A stretch of DNA of 64,000 bases, from contig PHSP01000001.1 in NCBI GenBank assembly GCA_002862125.1, positions 2,266,501-2,330,500 on the forward strand, given 5' to 3'. The stretch comes from Methylobacter sp. KS41. GTDB taxonomy: Bacteria; Pseudomonadota; Gammaproteobacteria; Methylococcales; Methylomonadaceae. Below, one piece after another: positions 27,922 to 36,539 of the stretch; the stretch's first letter is position 1; each line of letters opens with the position of its first letter. The position numbers were made by a program, and so were the translations under genes. Under the pieces are notes generated by a model, which saw nothing but the letters and a program-made list of their open reading frames with translations, had not been told where the DNA came from and ran no database searches.

Positions 27922-28658
27922 CCAAACTAGCTATTATTGGCGGTACCGGCCTTACCCAACTCAGCGGTTTAACTATCATTAAACGTGACAAACTCACTAC
28001 CCCTTATGGCTCGCCTTCAGCTGAGTTCGTTACCGGTGAATTTAACCAAAAAGAAGTTATATTTCTAGCCCGGCATGGGAACCCCCATACGATTGCTCCG
28101 CATAAAATAAATTACCGCGCCAATATCTGGAGCCTTAAACATTTGGGCGTCGAACAGATTATTGCGGTTGCCGCAGTGGGCGGCATTACTGAAGAGATGA
28201 CGCCTGCCCATATTGCGATTCCCGATCAGATAATTGATTACAGCCATGACCGAAAGCATACCTTCTTCGAAGATGAAAACTATCCCGTCACCCATATAGA
28301 CTTTACATATCCTTATAGCCAGAAACTGCGATCGGCTTTAATTACCGCCGCCGCTAACGCCAATATTAGCATTAGCCCTATTGGTACTTATGGCTGCACA
28401 CAGGGTCCACGTCTGGAAACCGCGGCAGAAATTAAACGCATGGAAAAAGACGGTTGTAATGTAGTAGGAATGACGGGCATGCCGGAAGCCGCTCTGGCCA
28501 AAGAGCTCGGGATGGATTATGCCGCCGTTTCCGTGATTGCCAACTGGGCGGCAGGAAAAACAACCGGTGAAATTACCATGGCGGAAATCGAGCAGCATCT
28601 CCATGCGGGCATGGCGAATATAGAGCAATTACTTAAGAGTTTTATATCGCTGGCGTAA
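27918..28658 (+). CDS. S-methyl-5'-thioinosine phosphorylase (MTIP)
   Basis: A 246-residue member of the purine-nucleoside/MTA phosphorylase family. IIGGTGLTQLSG at the N-terminus binds phosphate; ARHGNPHTIAPHKINYRANI (20 residues) and GCTQGPRLETAAEI are family motifs. VGMTGMPEAALAKELGM forms the purine pocket. Its place directly after nagZ-hpt matches the Pseudomonas arrangement in which this enzyme cleaves methylthioinosine to hypoxanthine, which Hpt then salvages. A 5'-methylthioadenosine phosphorylase activity cannot be excluded from sequence. Confidence 0.86.
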   Translation: MTKLAIIGGTGLTQLSGLTIIKRDKLTTPYGSPSAEFVTGEFNQKEVIFLARHGNPHTIAPHKINYRANIWSLKHLGVEQIIAVAAVGGITEEMTPAHIAIPDQIIDYSHDRKHTFFEDENYPVTHIDFTYPYSQKLRSALITAAANANISISPIGTYGCTQGPRLETAAEIKRMEKDGCNVVGMTGMPEAALAKELGMDYAAVSVIANWAAGKTTGEITMAEIEQHLHAGMANIEQLLKSFISLA

Positions 28659-28762
28659 CATGGTAAGGTTCTTATATATTTTGTCATTGCTAGCGTCATT
28701 TGTTGACAATACCTTATAATCAAGCCAGCAGATTTCATAAAGATCAGGAAAAAGGAAATAAA

Positions 28763-30583
28763 ATGAAACAATTTATTCAGGATCTCGCAGAAACAAATGG
28801 ATCTCAGCCAACGCATTTATTACAGATACTCAGGGGGGTTCAATCCCGCTATCATTACATTCCGGAAGCAGCAATAGAACAAATTGCAGAGTTGTTAAAC
28901 ATATCCCGCACCCAAATCATCAGTGTCGTTGAATTCTACAGCTTTTTCCACCTGACGCCGCGCGGGCAATATGAGCTTTTGATCAGTGATTCCATAACTG
29001 ATCACATGCTGGGCAAGCACAGTATAACTGACTATTTGTCTGAAAAATTGAATGTGGCTGTTGGTGAAGTCCGGCATGATGGCCTGGTAAGTCTCGATAA
29101 TACCTCATGCACCGGCATGTGTGATCAAGGGCCTGCCGGTTTGGTTAATGGTTATGCCTTAACGCGCCTGGATCGCCCTCGAATTGACCAAATCGCCGAC
29201 TTAATTAATCACCAGAAGCCACTGGACTTGTGGCCTAGCGAACTTTTTCAGGTAGCCGACAATATCATCAAGCCAGGTTTGTTATTAAATCAGCCGGTAA
29301 ATCATGGCTCTTCATTGCAAGCGGCGTTTGCACGAGGCCTTCAAGAAACCTTAACAGAAATTGATAAATCCGGTTTACGCGGCCGGGGCGGCGCCGGCTA
29401 TAATACCGCCTGGAAATGGCATCTTTGCTATGAAGGGCCTGAAGAGAATGCATTTTGTGATGTCGCTACACATGGCCAGCCGCAACGCTATGTAATCTGC
29501 AACGCCGATGAAGGCGAGCCCGGCACGTTTAAAGACCGGGTATTGTTAAATTCATTTGCCCATCAGGTATTTGAAGGCATGACCTTATGCGCCGCGATAA
29601 TCGGCGCTCAACAAGGTTTTTTGTATTTACGAGCCGAATATCTGCATCTTTACGAGAAGCTGCAAAGCGTATTGGCTGAACGCCGCAGCTCCGGTTTATT
29701 GGGCGACAATATCCTGGAGAAGGGATTGAATTTTGATATTGAAATCTGTCTGGGCGCGGGCGCTTATATTTGCGGTGAAGAATCCGCGTTAATTGAATCG
29801 CTGGAAGGGAAAATGGGTATTCCCCGCAATCGTCCGCCCTATCCCGTCACGGAAGGTTATTTGGGAAAACCCACGGTCGTTAATAACGTTGAAACCTTTA
29901 TGGCTGCGGCGAGTATTGCTGTAAACGGGGGCGACTGGTTTGCCGGCGTCGGCACGGAAAAATCAAAAGGCGCAAAAATCCTGAGTATTTGCGGTGACTG
30001 TCCTCGCCCGGGAATTTATGAATATCCTTTTGGAACAAGCATTCAGTCCGTCTTGAATGATTGCGGAGCTAGCGATGTGCTGGGCGTTCAAATAGGCGGA
30101 CCCTCGGGCACGTTTATTTCCAACAAGGAATTTGACCGTAAGCTGGCTTTTGAAGATTTAGCTACAGGCGGTTCATTTATTGTATTCAATAGCAGCCGTA
30201 ATATTCTCGATATAGTTAACAACTTCACGCATTTTTTTGCTCACGAAAGTTGCGGATTCTGCACGCCCTGCCGTGTAGGCACCTCGTTATTGAAAAAACA
30301 GCTTGATAAAATTATTGATGGCCATGGCTCAGCGGGTGATGTAGTCGCCCTTGAAGAACTCTGTAAGTTAATTAAAAACCATAGCCACTGCGGCTTGGGG
30401 CAAACGGCGGCGAATCCCGTGTTAACGACCTTGCAACGTTATCCCGAGTTGTATCAAAGCCGTTTGAAAGAAATCAGCTACGAACCTGGATTTGATTTGG
30501 ATGGCGCATTGGAAACAGCCCGGCGAATGGCTAAGCGTAACGACAGCGGCGCGCATCTAGCTCAAGTGGAGGAAGAATTATGA
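28763..30583 (+). CDS. hoxF: NAD-reducing bidirectional [NiFe] hydrogenase, diaphorase large subunit
   Basis: The FMN/NAD-binding subunit of a soluble Hox hydrogenase, a fusion of NuoE-like and NuoF-like parts (606 residues). I start at MKQFIQDLAE, preceded by AAAGGA. The NuoE-like part (1-~160) has only one cysteine pair (Cys116, Cys120 in SCTGMCDQG); the first pair usual in complex I NuoE is absent. The NuoF part shows GRGGAGYNTAWKW (FMN), NADEGEPGTFKDR and GAYICGEESALIESLEG (NADH), then the [4Fe-4S] site CGFCTPCRVG with a further Cys in SHCGLGQ. It overlaps hoxU by four bases and heads the hox operon. Confidence 0.93.
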   Translation: MKQFIQDLAETNGSQPTHLLQILRGVQSRYHYIPEAAIEQIAELLNISRTQIISVVEFYSFFHLTPRGQYELLISDSITDHMLGKHSITDYLSEKLNVAVGEVRHDGLVSLDNTSCTGMCDQGPAGLVNGYALTRLDRPRIDQIADLINHQKPLDLWPSELFQVADNIIKPGLLLNQPVNHGSSLQAAFARGLQETLTEIDKSGLRGRGGAGYNTAWKWHLCYEGPEENAFCDVATHGQPQRYVICNADEGEPGTFKDRVLLNSFAHQVFEGMTLCAAIIGAQQGFLYLRAEYLHLYEKLQSVLAERRSSGLLGDNILEKGLNFDIEICLGAGAYICGEESALIESLEGKMGIPRNRPPYPVTEGYLGKPTVVNNVETFMAAASIAVNGGDWFAGVGTEKSKGAKILSICGDCPRPGIYEYPFGTSIQSVLNDCGASDVLGVQIGGPSGTFISNKEFDRKLAFEDLATGGSFIVFNSSRNILDIVNNFTHFFAHESCGFCTPCRVGTSLLKKQLDKIIDGHGSAGDVVALEELCKLIKNHSHCGLGQTAANPVLTTLQRYPELYQSRLKEISYEPGFDLDGALETARRMAKRNDSGAHLAQVEEEL

Positions 30584-31299
30584 GTAAAACAATCACTATT
30601 GATGGTACTAACATCCCGTTTGAAGACGGCCAAACTATCATGGAGGCAGCAACAGCAGCGGGTGTTTATATCCCGCATTTATGCCATCATCCGGAATATA
30701 TTCCGCATGGCAGTTGCAAGCTGTGTACGGTAAAAGTGAATGGCCGCATCTGTTCGGCCTGCACCTTCCCGGCAATGGAAGGTCAGGATGTGCTTAACAA
30801 CACGAAAGAGTTAACTGATGACCGGCGGAAAATCACCCAAATGCTGTTTGTCGAAGGCAATCATTTTTGCCCGTCATGCGAAAAAACCGGCAACTGTCAA
30901 TTGCAGGCAGTCGCCTATCATTTGAATATGCTCGATGACCACTTTCCACTTTTTTATCCCAACCGGGAAGTAGACGCGTCCCATGCGGATGTTATGATTG
31001 ACCATAACCGCTGCATTTTTTGCACGCTGTGCGTGAGGGCAAGCCAGCAGAAAGATGGTAAAAATGTGTTTGCCATCAGCGGGCGCGGCATTAACAGACA
31101 CCTGATCATTAACTCTGAAAGCGGGCTGTTAAAAGATACGGACCTGGATGCCACGGACCAGGCCGCGCATATTTGCCCGACCGGAGCCATCCTGATTAAA
31201 CGCACCGGTTATCAGGTGCCGATAGGTGAGCGCATTTACGATCATCAGGAAATCGATCAAGTCAGTTTAGAAACGGAGCACCTTCAACATGGCGAATAA
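30580..31299 (+). CDS. hoxU: NAD-reducing hydrogenase, diaphorase small subunit
   Basis: Iron-sulfur relay subunit resembling the N-terminal part of NuoG (239 residues). The [2Fe-2S] ligands are Cys35, Cys46, Cys49 and a Cys in ICSAC. EGNHFCPSCEKTGNCQLQ supplies the His-Cys3 [4Fe-4S] site, and CIFCTLCVRA with ICPTGAI the last [4Fe-4S] cluster. It overlaps hoxF by four bases and hoxY by eleven. Confidence 0.93.
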   Translation: MSKTITIDGTNIPFEDGQTIMEAATAAGVYIPHLCHHPEYIPHGSCKLCTVKVNGRICSACTFPAMEGQDVLNNTKELTDDRRKITQMLFVEGNHFCPSCEKTGNCQLQAVAYHLNMLDDHFPLFYPNREVDASHADVMIDHNRCIFCTLCVRASQQKDGKNVFAISGRGINRHLIINSESGLLKDTDLDATDQAAHICPTGAILIKRTGYQVPIGERIYDHQEIDQVSLETEHLQHGE

Positions 31300-31828
31300 A
31301 ATTAGAGTAGCAACCACGTCGCTGGCGGGTTGTTTTGGTTGCCACATGTCATTTCTCGATATTGACGAACGCATGTTGCAGCTGGCGGAAGCCGTTGAAT
31401 TTGACCGCTCGCCGATTACCGATATTGAGCATTGCACTAACTGCGATATCGGTTTGATTGAAGGCGGCGTGTGTAACTCCGAAAACGTGCATGTGCTGCG
31501 CGAGTTCCGGAAAAACTGCAAGATTCTGGTTGCGGTTGGCGCTTGCGCTATTAACGGCGGCCTGCCCGCAATGCGTAACTTCATCCCTCTGGAGGAATGC
31601 CTGAATGAAGCTTACCTTGATGGAATAGGCGTTGAAAATGCGCAAATCCCCAGCGATCCGGAATTGCCGTTATTACTGGATAAGGTTCGCCCCATTCATG
31701 AAGTCGTGAAAATAGATTATTTTTTACCCGGCTGCCCGCCTTCAGCGGACGTGTTCTGGAAATTTCTGACCGATTTGCTTGATGGGCGCGAACCTTCGTT
31801 GCCTTATGAGTTGGTGCATTATGATTAG
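31289..31828 (+). CDS. hoxY: NAD-reducing hydrogenase, small subunit
   Basis: The 179-residue subunit that carries the proximal [4Fe-4S] cluster next to the NiFe site. Cluster ligands are seen in GCFGCHMSFLD, VGACAINGG and LPGCPPSADV. The short length without a twin-arginine signal indicates the cytoplasmic Hox type, not a membrane uptake enzyme. It overlaps hoxU, and its stop overlaps a tiny ORF not normally part of hox operons. Confidence 0.93.
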   Translation: MANKIRVATTSLAGCFGCHMSFLDIDERMLQLAEAVEFDRSPITDIEHCTNCDIGLIEGGVCNSENVHVLREFRKNCKILVAVGACAINGGLPAMRNFIPLEECLNEAYLDGIGVENAQIPSDPELPLLLDKVRPIHEVVKIDYFLPGCPPSADVFWKFLTDLLDGREPSLPYELVHYD

Positions 31829-31985
31829 ATTAACTGATGGCGAGGGCTTGAAAACCGAAGAACTCGTGGCTAAAGCTATTTCCTTACACATCGAAGAACG
31901 GGTATTAATTGCAGACAATTTGCCACGAACTATAAGCGCACCCGTTATAGCTATTGATATAAAATCACAAGGCCAGCGGGCATAG
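31821..31985 (+). CDS. Short addiction-module-component-like ORF inside the hox operon
   Basis: A 54-codon frame starting inside the last codons of hoxY. The segment KTEELVAKAISLHIEERVLI followed by ADNL resembles the N-terminal helices of the small unstable-antitoxin family (pattern ELL.EALxLPxEERxxLAxxL). The C-terminal part (PVIAIDIKSQGQRA) departs from that family and may be frame-shifted or truncated. No RelE-like toxin follows. It may be a translated small gene, or a relic of a toxin-antitoxin insertion that the operon tolerated. Confidence 0.45.
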   Translation: MIRLTDGEGLKTEELVAKAISLHIEERVLIADNLPRTISAPVIAIDIKSQGQRA

Positions 31986-32037
31986 CCCATAAGCCACAAT
32001 GCCGGAAAAGATGAACTGCCAATACACCCTGTAAATT

Positions 32038-32253
32038 ATGCCGGAATTAATTTTAGAATCAGTCATCAAATGCCCTGAATGCGGCTTTGAAAAACCCGAG
32101 ATCATGCCAACGGATGCCTGCATGTATTTTTACGAATGCGTCCGTTGCCAGACATTATTAAAACCTAAACAGGGTGATTGTTGTGTTTTTTGTTCCTATG
32201 GAACAGTCGCTTGCCCTCCGGTACAAGCTGGACATTCTTGTTGTTCCAACTAA
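32038..32253 (+). CDS. Cysteine-rich GDCCVxC-domain protein
   Basis: A 71-residue protein with eleven cysteines: a C-x2-C in IKCPECGF, Cys28, a C-x2-C in ECVRCQTL, the signature GDCCVFCSYGTVACPP, and CC near the end. This is the GDCCVxC family, some members of which are selenoproteins with U in the signature; here every position is a sense Cys codon. It probably binds zinc or another thiophilic metal, or acts in thiol redox chemistry; no function is established to my knowledge. It lies 52 bases after the small ORF and 15 bases before hoxH, in the same direction, so it should be co-transcribed with the hydrogenase. Confidence 0.8.
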   Translation: MPELILESVIKCPECGFEKPEIMPTDACMYFYECVRCQTLLKPKQGDCCVFCSYGTVACPPVQAGHSCCSN

Positions 32254-32268
32254 CTCTAGAGAATTATT

Positions 32269-33771
32269 ATGTACGAACATTTAGAAACAGCCGATAACAG
32301 GGAAAACCTGAAACGCGTGGTCGTCGATCCGGTTTCTCGCGTCGAAGGACACGGCAAAGTCACTTTATTGCTGGACGCGGATAATAAAGTCCAGCAAGCC
32401 AGATTGCATATCGTAGAATTTCGCGGCTTCGAGCGCTTTATTCAAGGCCGTCCTTATTGGGAGTTGCCGGTTTTAGTACAGCGTTTATGCGGTATTTGTC
32501 CGGTGAGCCATCATTTAGCGGCGGCCAAAGCCATCGACCAATTGGTCGGTGTTGACCCCCAAAATCTCCCGGTTTCAGCCGATAAATTAAGACGCCTGCT
32601 GCATTTTGGACAACTGTTCCAATCCCACGCCCTGCATTTTTTTCATTTATCCAGCCCCGATTTATTGTTTGGATTCGAAAGCGATATTAGCAAGCGTTCC
32701 ATTATTGCCGTGCTGGGCGCATATCCGGACCTGGGCGTTCAGGGCGTAAAGATGCGTAAATACGGACAGGAAGTGATTCGCATGGTGTCCGGAAAACGCG
32801 TTCATGGCACCGGGGCGATTGCCGGCGGCATGAACAAGCCGTTAACCAAAGCCGAGCGTGATTATTTGCTCGAAGATATCGATCAGATGATCGAATGGTC
32901 TAAGGCTTCGGTCGCGCTCATCAAAAAAGTGCATTGCTCCAACCTGCCCTATTACGATGATTTCGGCACTATACGTTCCAACTATCTGGGACTGATCAAG
33001 CCTGATGGCGCACTGGAGTTTTACCATGGCGGCCTGCGCGCCAAAAATGCCCAAGGCGAAACGCTTATGGATCATGTCGATTATTGCAAATATAACGATT
33101 ATATCCATGAAGAGGTGCGCTCATGGACTTACATGAAATTCCCCTATCTGTTATCCATGGGCCCGGAAAACGGCTGGTATCGTGTCGGACCTTTGGCCAG
33201 AATAAACAACTGTGACTACATTAACACGCCGATAGCGGAAGCCGCTCGCGTGGAATTTAAAGCGCACGGCGGCGAAGCGATGGTGCATAGCACGCTGGCG
33301 TTTCATTGGGCGCGCCTGATCGAAATTTTGCATTGCGCCGAAAGTATTAAAATACTACTCAACGACCCTGACATCATGGGTCATGATTTAGTAGCGCAAG
33401 GCGAAAAGCGTTATGAAGGCGTAGGCGTCATTGAAGCGCCGCGCGGCACGCTATTTCATCATTATCAAGTCGATGAAAATGACATCGTCACCAAAGCCAA
33501 CTTAATCGTCTCGACCACCAGTAATAACATGGGGATGAATGAATCAGTCCGGCAAGTGGCGGCTGAGTATTTATCAGGCCGGGAACTGACCGAACCTTTA
33601 TTAAATAATCTGGAAGTGGCGATTCGCGCCTATGATCCTTGTTTGTCTTGCGCGACCCATGCGCTGGGAAAAATGCCGTTACAGTTGGAACTGATTGATG
33701 TTGAAGGCAAGTTGATCGACAAACTGGTTAAAAACAGCGATGGTCAAATCGGACGGAATAGTCATGGTTAA
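32269..33771 (+). CDS. hoxH: NAD-reducing hydrogenase, large (NiFe) subunit
   Basis: Catalytic subunit of 500 residues. NiFe ligands: Cys74 and Cys77 in RLCGICPVSHH and Cys458 and Cys461 in DPCLSCATH. SRVEGHGKVTLLLD at residues 23-36 is the L0 region. After His464 a 36-residue tail (ALGKMPLQ onward) remains, expected to be removed by the protease encoded next. It is cytoplasmic and partners HoxFUY to couple H2 and NAD(H). It overlaps hoxW by eight bases. Confidence 0.95.
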   Translation: MYEHLETADNRENLKRVVVDPVSRVEGHGKVTLLLDADNKVQQARLHIVEFRGFERFIQGRPYWELPVLVQRLCGICPVSHHLAAAKAIDQLVGVDPQNLPVSADKLRRLLHFGQLFQSHALHFFHLSSPDLLFGFESDISKRSIIAVLGAYPDLGVQGVKMRKYGQEVIRMVSGKRVHGTGAIAGGMNKPLTKAERDYLLEDIDQMIEWSKASVALIKKVHCSNLPYYDDFGTIRSNYLGLIKPDGALEFYHGGLRAKNAQGETLMDHVDYCKYNDYIHEEVRSWTYMKFPYLLSMGPENGWYRVGPLARINNCDYINTPIAEAARVEFKAHGGEAMVHSTLAFHWARLIEILHCAESIKILLNDPDIMGHDLVAQGEKRYEGVGVIEAPRGTLFHHYQVDENDIVTKANLIVSTTSNNMGMNESVRQVAAEYLSGRELTEPLLNNLEVAIRAYDPCLSCATHALGKMPLQLELIDVEGKLIDKLVKNSDGQIGRNSHG

Positions 33772-34249
33772 ACCGGTGCTTTTGTTTGGCTATGGCAATC
33801 TCAGCCGTGGCGATGACGCACTGGGTCCGTTATTGCTCGAATACGTAGAAAACCGCTGTGATTTATCAGGAGTTGAGATACAAAGCGACTTTCAGTTGCA
33901 AATTGAACACGCGCTGGATTTGGAAAACAGGTCATTAGTATTATTTGTAGACGCCTCCATTACATGTAACACTGCGTTTGATTTTACCCTGCTTGAACCC
34001 GCCAAGGACAAAAGTTATACCACTCACGCAATGAGTCCGGCGGCGGTTTTAGACGTTTATCAATCGATAAAGAAACAAACGCCGCCGCCGTGCTTTCTGC
34101 TGAGCATCAAAGCTGAAAGATTTGAGCTGGGAGAAGGTTTAACTACAGGAGCTGAAAATAACTTGCATCAGGCTTGTCTTTTTGCGGATCATTTATTGCA
34201 AAACCCTGATATTCAAATTTGGCTGCAACAAGCAAACTCGGTTTTTTAA
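33764..34249 (+). CDS. hoxW: Hydrogenase maturation protease
   Basis: An endopeptidase of the HyaD/HycI group that clips the C-terminal tail of the large subunit after nickel insertion. GYGNLSRGDDALGPLL holds the first metal-binding acid, LFVDAS the second, and TTHAMSP the His. I start it at MVKPVLLFGYGN (161 residues), where the family begins, rather than eight codons upstream. It is the last gene of the operon; hyp genes for cofactor assembly are not in the window. Confidence 0.9.
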   Translation: MVKPVLLFGYGNLSRGDDALGPLLLEYVENRCDLSGVEIQSDFQLQIEHALDLENRSLVLFVDASITCNTAFDFTLLEPAKDKSYTTHAMSPAAVLDVYQSIKKQTPPPCFLLSIKAERFELGEGLTTGAENNLHQACLFADHLLQNPDIQIWLQQANSVF

Positions 34250-34305
34250 AAAACAAAAAACATCCAAGGCATTACCGGAACCCAAACGCTACCATTGACT
34301 TGATA

Positions 34306-35490
34306 ATGGCATCATTAAATAACACTAAACAATCTTTAATCGCCCATGTGCTGTTTCGCCTGGGGACCGGCGGCCTGGAAAACGGAGTTGTCAATTTAAT
34401 CAACACGATGCCGGATGAAAAATACCGCCATGCTATCATTTGCATGACAGACTATACCCGTTTCCGGGATAGAATAAAAAAAGACGGCATACAGGTGTAT
34501 TGCCTGAATAAAAAACCGGGAAAGGATTTTGCCGTTTATTTCCGGTTATGGAAGCTGTTGCGGGATATAAAGCCGGATGTCTTGCATACGCGCAATCTAT
34601 CGGCCCTGGAAGCCCAGCTTCCTGGGCTTCTAGCGGGAATAAAACACAGAGTTCATGGCGAGCACGGCCGGGATATTGATGATGTAGATGGAACAAATCC
34701 ACGTTATGTTTTGTTGCGCCGTTTATTCCGGCCGCTGGTACAGCGTTATATTCCGATGTCAAAAGATCTTGAAACATGGCTGATTAAGCAGATCGAAGTA
34801 CCAGCAAAAAAAATCACGCAAATATATAATGGAGTAGATATAAGCCGCTTTAAACTAAACGGCAATAAGCCTATAGATTTATTGCCGCCCGATTTTCGCT
34901 CGCCAGAGCTGATGTTGATCGGAACCGTCGGAAGACTGGATCCGGTAAAAGATCAAATAACCTTGGTGCAGGCATTTATCCATCTGGTCAAGACCTATCC
35001 CGCAGTAAGAACTAAAGTAAGGCTGGTGCTGGTTGGCGATGGCGTATTACAGCCAAGACTGCGGGAACTAAGCCTGGAAGCGGATATTGATGATCTGATT
35101 TGGTTTGCCGGTGAAAGAAATGATGTGGCCGATATCATGCAAACCCTGGATTTGTTTGTGTTACCTTCTATTAACGAAGGAATATCGAATACTATTCTAG
35201 AGGCCATGGCGACAGGGTTACCGGTTATTGCTACCGATGTCGGAGGAAATCCGGAATTGGTTATCAACAATCAAACCGGTTATCTGGTTCCAAAACAGGA
35301 CCCGGCAACAATGGCTGAAGCTTTTAAACGCTATCTGGATAACCGGGATCTGTTGGTTTGTCATGGCAAAGCCGGAAGAGTCAGGTGCGAAACAACATTC
35401 AGCCTGAATAGAATGATCACTGATTATATGGCGGTCTATGATCAGTTAAGAGGCGACAAAGACACTTTTAAATTGCCGCAGAATCTTTGA
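34306..35490 (+). CDS. Glycosyltransferase, GT4 type, of the PEP-CTERM/EpsH1-associated sugar transferase group
   Basis: A 394-residue GT-B enzyme from MASLNNTKQSLIAHVL; 29 further upstream codons are open but lack similarity. The N-terminal half has FRLGTGGLENGVVNLI and HTRNLSALEAQLPG; the C-terminal half has GTVGRLDPVKDQ, FVLPSINEGISNTILEAMA (the EX7E region) and ATDVGGNPE. These match the sugar transferases found with PEP-CTERM/EpsH exopolysaccharide systems. No exosortase or other polysaccharide gene is nearby, so the product polymer is unknown. It lies 56 bases after hoxW but probably belongs to a separate function. Confidence 0.82.
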   Translation: MASLNNTKQSLIAHVLFRLGTGGLENGVVNLINTMPDEKYRHAIICMTDYTRFRDRIKKDGIQVYCLNKKPGKDFAVYFRLWKLLRDIKPDVLHTRNLSALEAQLPGLLAGIKHRVHGEHGRDIDDVDGTNPRYVLLRRLFRPLVQRYIPMSKDLETWLIKQIEVPAKKITQIYNGVDISRFKLNGNKPIDLLPPDFRSPELMLIGTVGRLDPVKDQITLVQAFIHLVKTYPAVRTKVRLVLVGDGVLQPRLRELSLEADIDDLIWFAGERNDVADIMQTLDLFVLPSINEGISNTILEAMATGLPVIATDVGGNPELVINNQTGYLVPKQDPATMAEAFKRYLDNRDLLVCHGKAGRVRCETTFSLNRMITDYMAVYDQLRGDKDTFKLPQNL

Positions 35491-35620
35491 ATTCAGCCGT
35501 CATTTTTTACGGACAAATGAATCCGCCAGTTACCGGTTTTTCCGGAGGAATCGCTTTTGCCAAAGCATGTTTAAGGTATTTACTTGTAAAGTCAAAATAG
35601 TAACGTAATGAGGTTAAACG

Positions 35621-36001
35621 ATGAAAGCATACAAAATCTTGTGGATATTCACGTTAATGATTGCCGCTGGTAACGCCTGGGCCTATGGCAGCAGTAGTAG
35701 TAGCAAAAAAGCCTGTGAAAAACCAAAGTTTAGCGAGTTCAGTCCTGTCAATAATGCAGAAGTTGCAGCAAAATCGGCTTTTTCTTTTCTTGCATCAGCT
35801 AACACCGATCCGGGAAGCGTTATGGTTACTGTAAAAAATCAGCCGGTAGATGTAAGCATTGCACCTGAAAAACATGGTTTTAAAGTTAAAGGATTGATAC
35901 CCGCCGATTTAAAAGGAAAAACTGCCAGAATCAGCATTAGCGCGGATAGCACGAAAAAATGTAAGGGAAATGACGGCTGGCTAATTAAAGTTATTGAATA
36001 A
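35621..36001 (+). CDS. Small secreted protein of unknown function
   Basis: A 126-residue protein with a clear signal peptide (basic start, hydrophobic ILWIFTLMIAAG, cleavage after AWA). The mature part starts YGSSSSSKKACEKP and has two cysteines that could form a disulfide. The middle (SPVNNAEVAAKSAFSFLAS) and the end recall an Ig-like, copper-resistance-C-type strand arrangement, but this is weak. GAGG lies seven bases before the ATG. I do not recognise a family with confidence. It stands alone. Confidence 0.65.
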   Translation: MKAYKILWIFTLMIAAGNAWAYGSSSSSKKACEKPKFSEFSPVNNAEVAAKSAFSFLASANTDPGSVMVTVKNQPVDVSIAPEKHGFKVKGLIPADLKGKTARISISADSTKKCKGNDGWLIKVIE

Positions 36002-36110
36002 TAAAAACAAAGCAGGTCTATGCGGACTTTTCTAAGCTCCAAACTCGCAGTCAATCTAGATTTTTGAATTCGAAATTCGCTCCTGCTTACTCGCAGACAA
36101 AGGTAGCTAA

Positions 36111-36491
36111 ATGACACTAAAAAAAACCCAACCCGACAAAGAAAAACTGAATCAAATCGTTACCGATGCTCGGCGCAATCAGGAACTAAGAGAGCAATCT
36201 TATCGTGGTCAGGCGCTTAAGCTCTATCCGTGGATATGCGGCCGTTGCGCTCGTGAATTTACGCATAAAAATCTGACTGAATTAACGGTTCATCATAAAA
36301 ACCACAACCACGATGACAATCCTTCCGATGGTAGCAATTGGGAATTATTGTGTCTTTATTGTCACGATAATGAACATTCACGATATGAAGAAACCCGCTT
36401 TGGCAATTCGCCAACAATCAGAGGCGGCGCATCGCTTGCAACCCACAATCCATTTGCAGACTTGAAAAACCTGCTTGGCAGTAAAAAATAA
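36111..36491 (+). CDS. yajD: HNH nuclease family protein YajD
   Basis: A 126-residue protein. The Cys pairs CGRCAREF and CLYCHDNEH and the His motif TVHHKNHNHDDNP form a zinc-stabilised HNH fold, and the tail GGASLATHNPFADL is the YajD hallmark. It acts presumably on nucleic acid, but no role has been established for YajD. It is followed by a bidirectional terminator shared with rnhA. Confidence 0.88.
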   Translation: MTLKKTQPDKEKLNQIVTDARRNQELREQSYRGQALKLYPWICGRCAREFTHKNLTELTVHHKNHNHDDNPSDGSNWELLCLYCHDNEHSRYEETRFGNSPTIRGGASLATHNPFADLKNLLGSKK

Positions 36492-36497
36492 ATCTTG

Positions 36498-36537
36498 AGG
36501 CGCAGGACTAAAAAGCTTTCGCTTTTTTCCCGCGCCT
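36498..36537. terminator. Bidirectional rho-independent terminator between yajD and rnhA
   Basis: AGGCGC pairs with GCGCCT at the base and AAAAAGC with GCTTTTT around a TTTC loop. The A- and T-rich inner arms give a U-tract in both directions. It sits exactly between two convergent genes. Confidence 0.65.
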
Positions 36538-36539
36538 GA

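Noticed and set aside
28703-28720. TTGACA and TATAAT upstream of hoxF
   Set aside because: Both hexamers are perfect but only six bases apart, so they cannot form one promoter; no good partner lies at 16-18 bases for either.
34240-34262. TTTTTTAAAAAAC tract after hoxW, considered as a terminator
   Set aside because: It is only an A/T palindrome without a GC stem.
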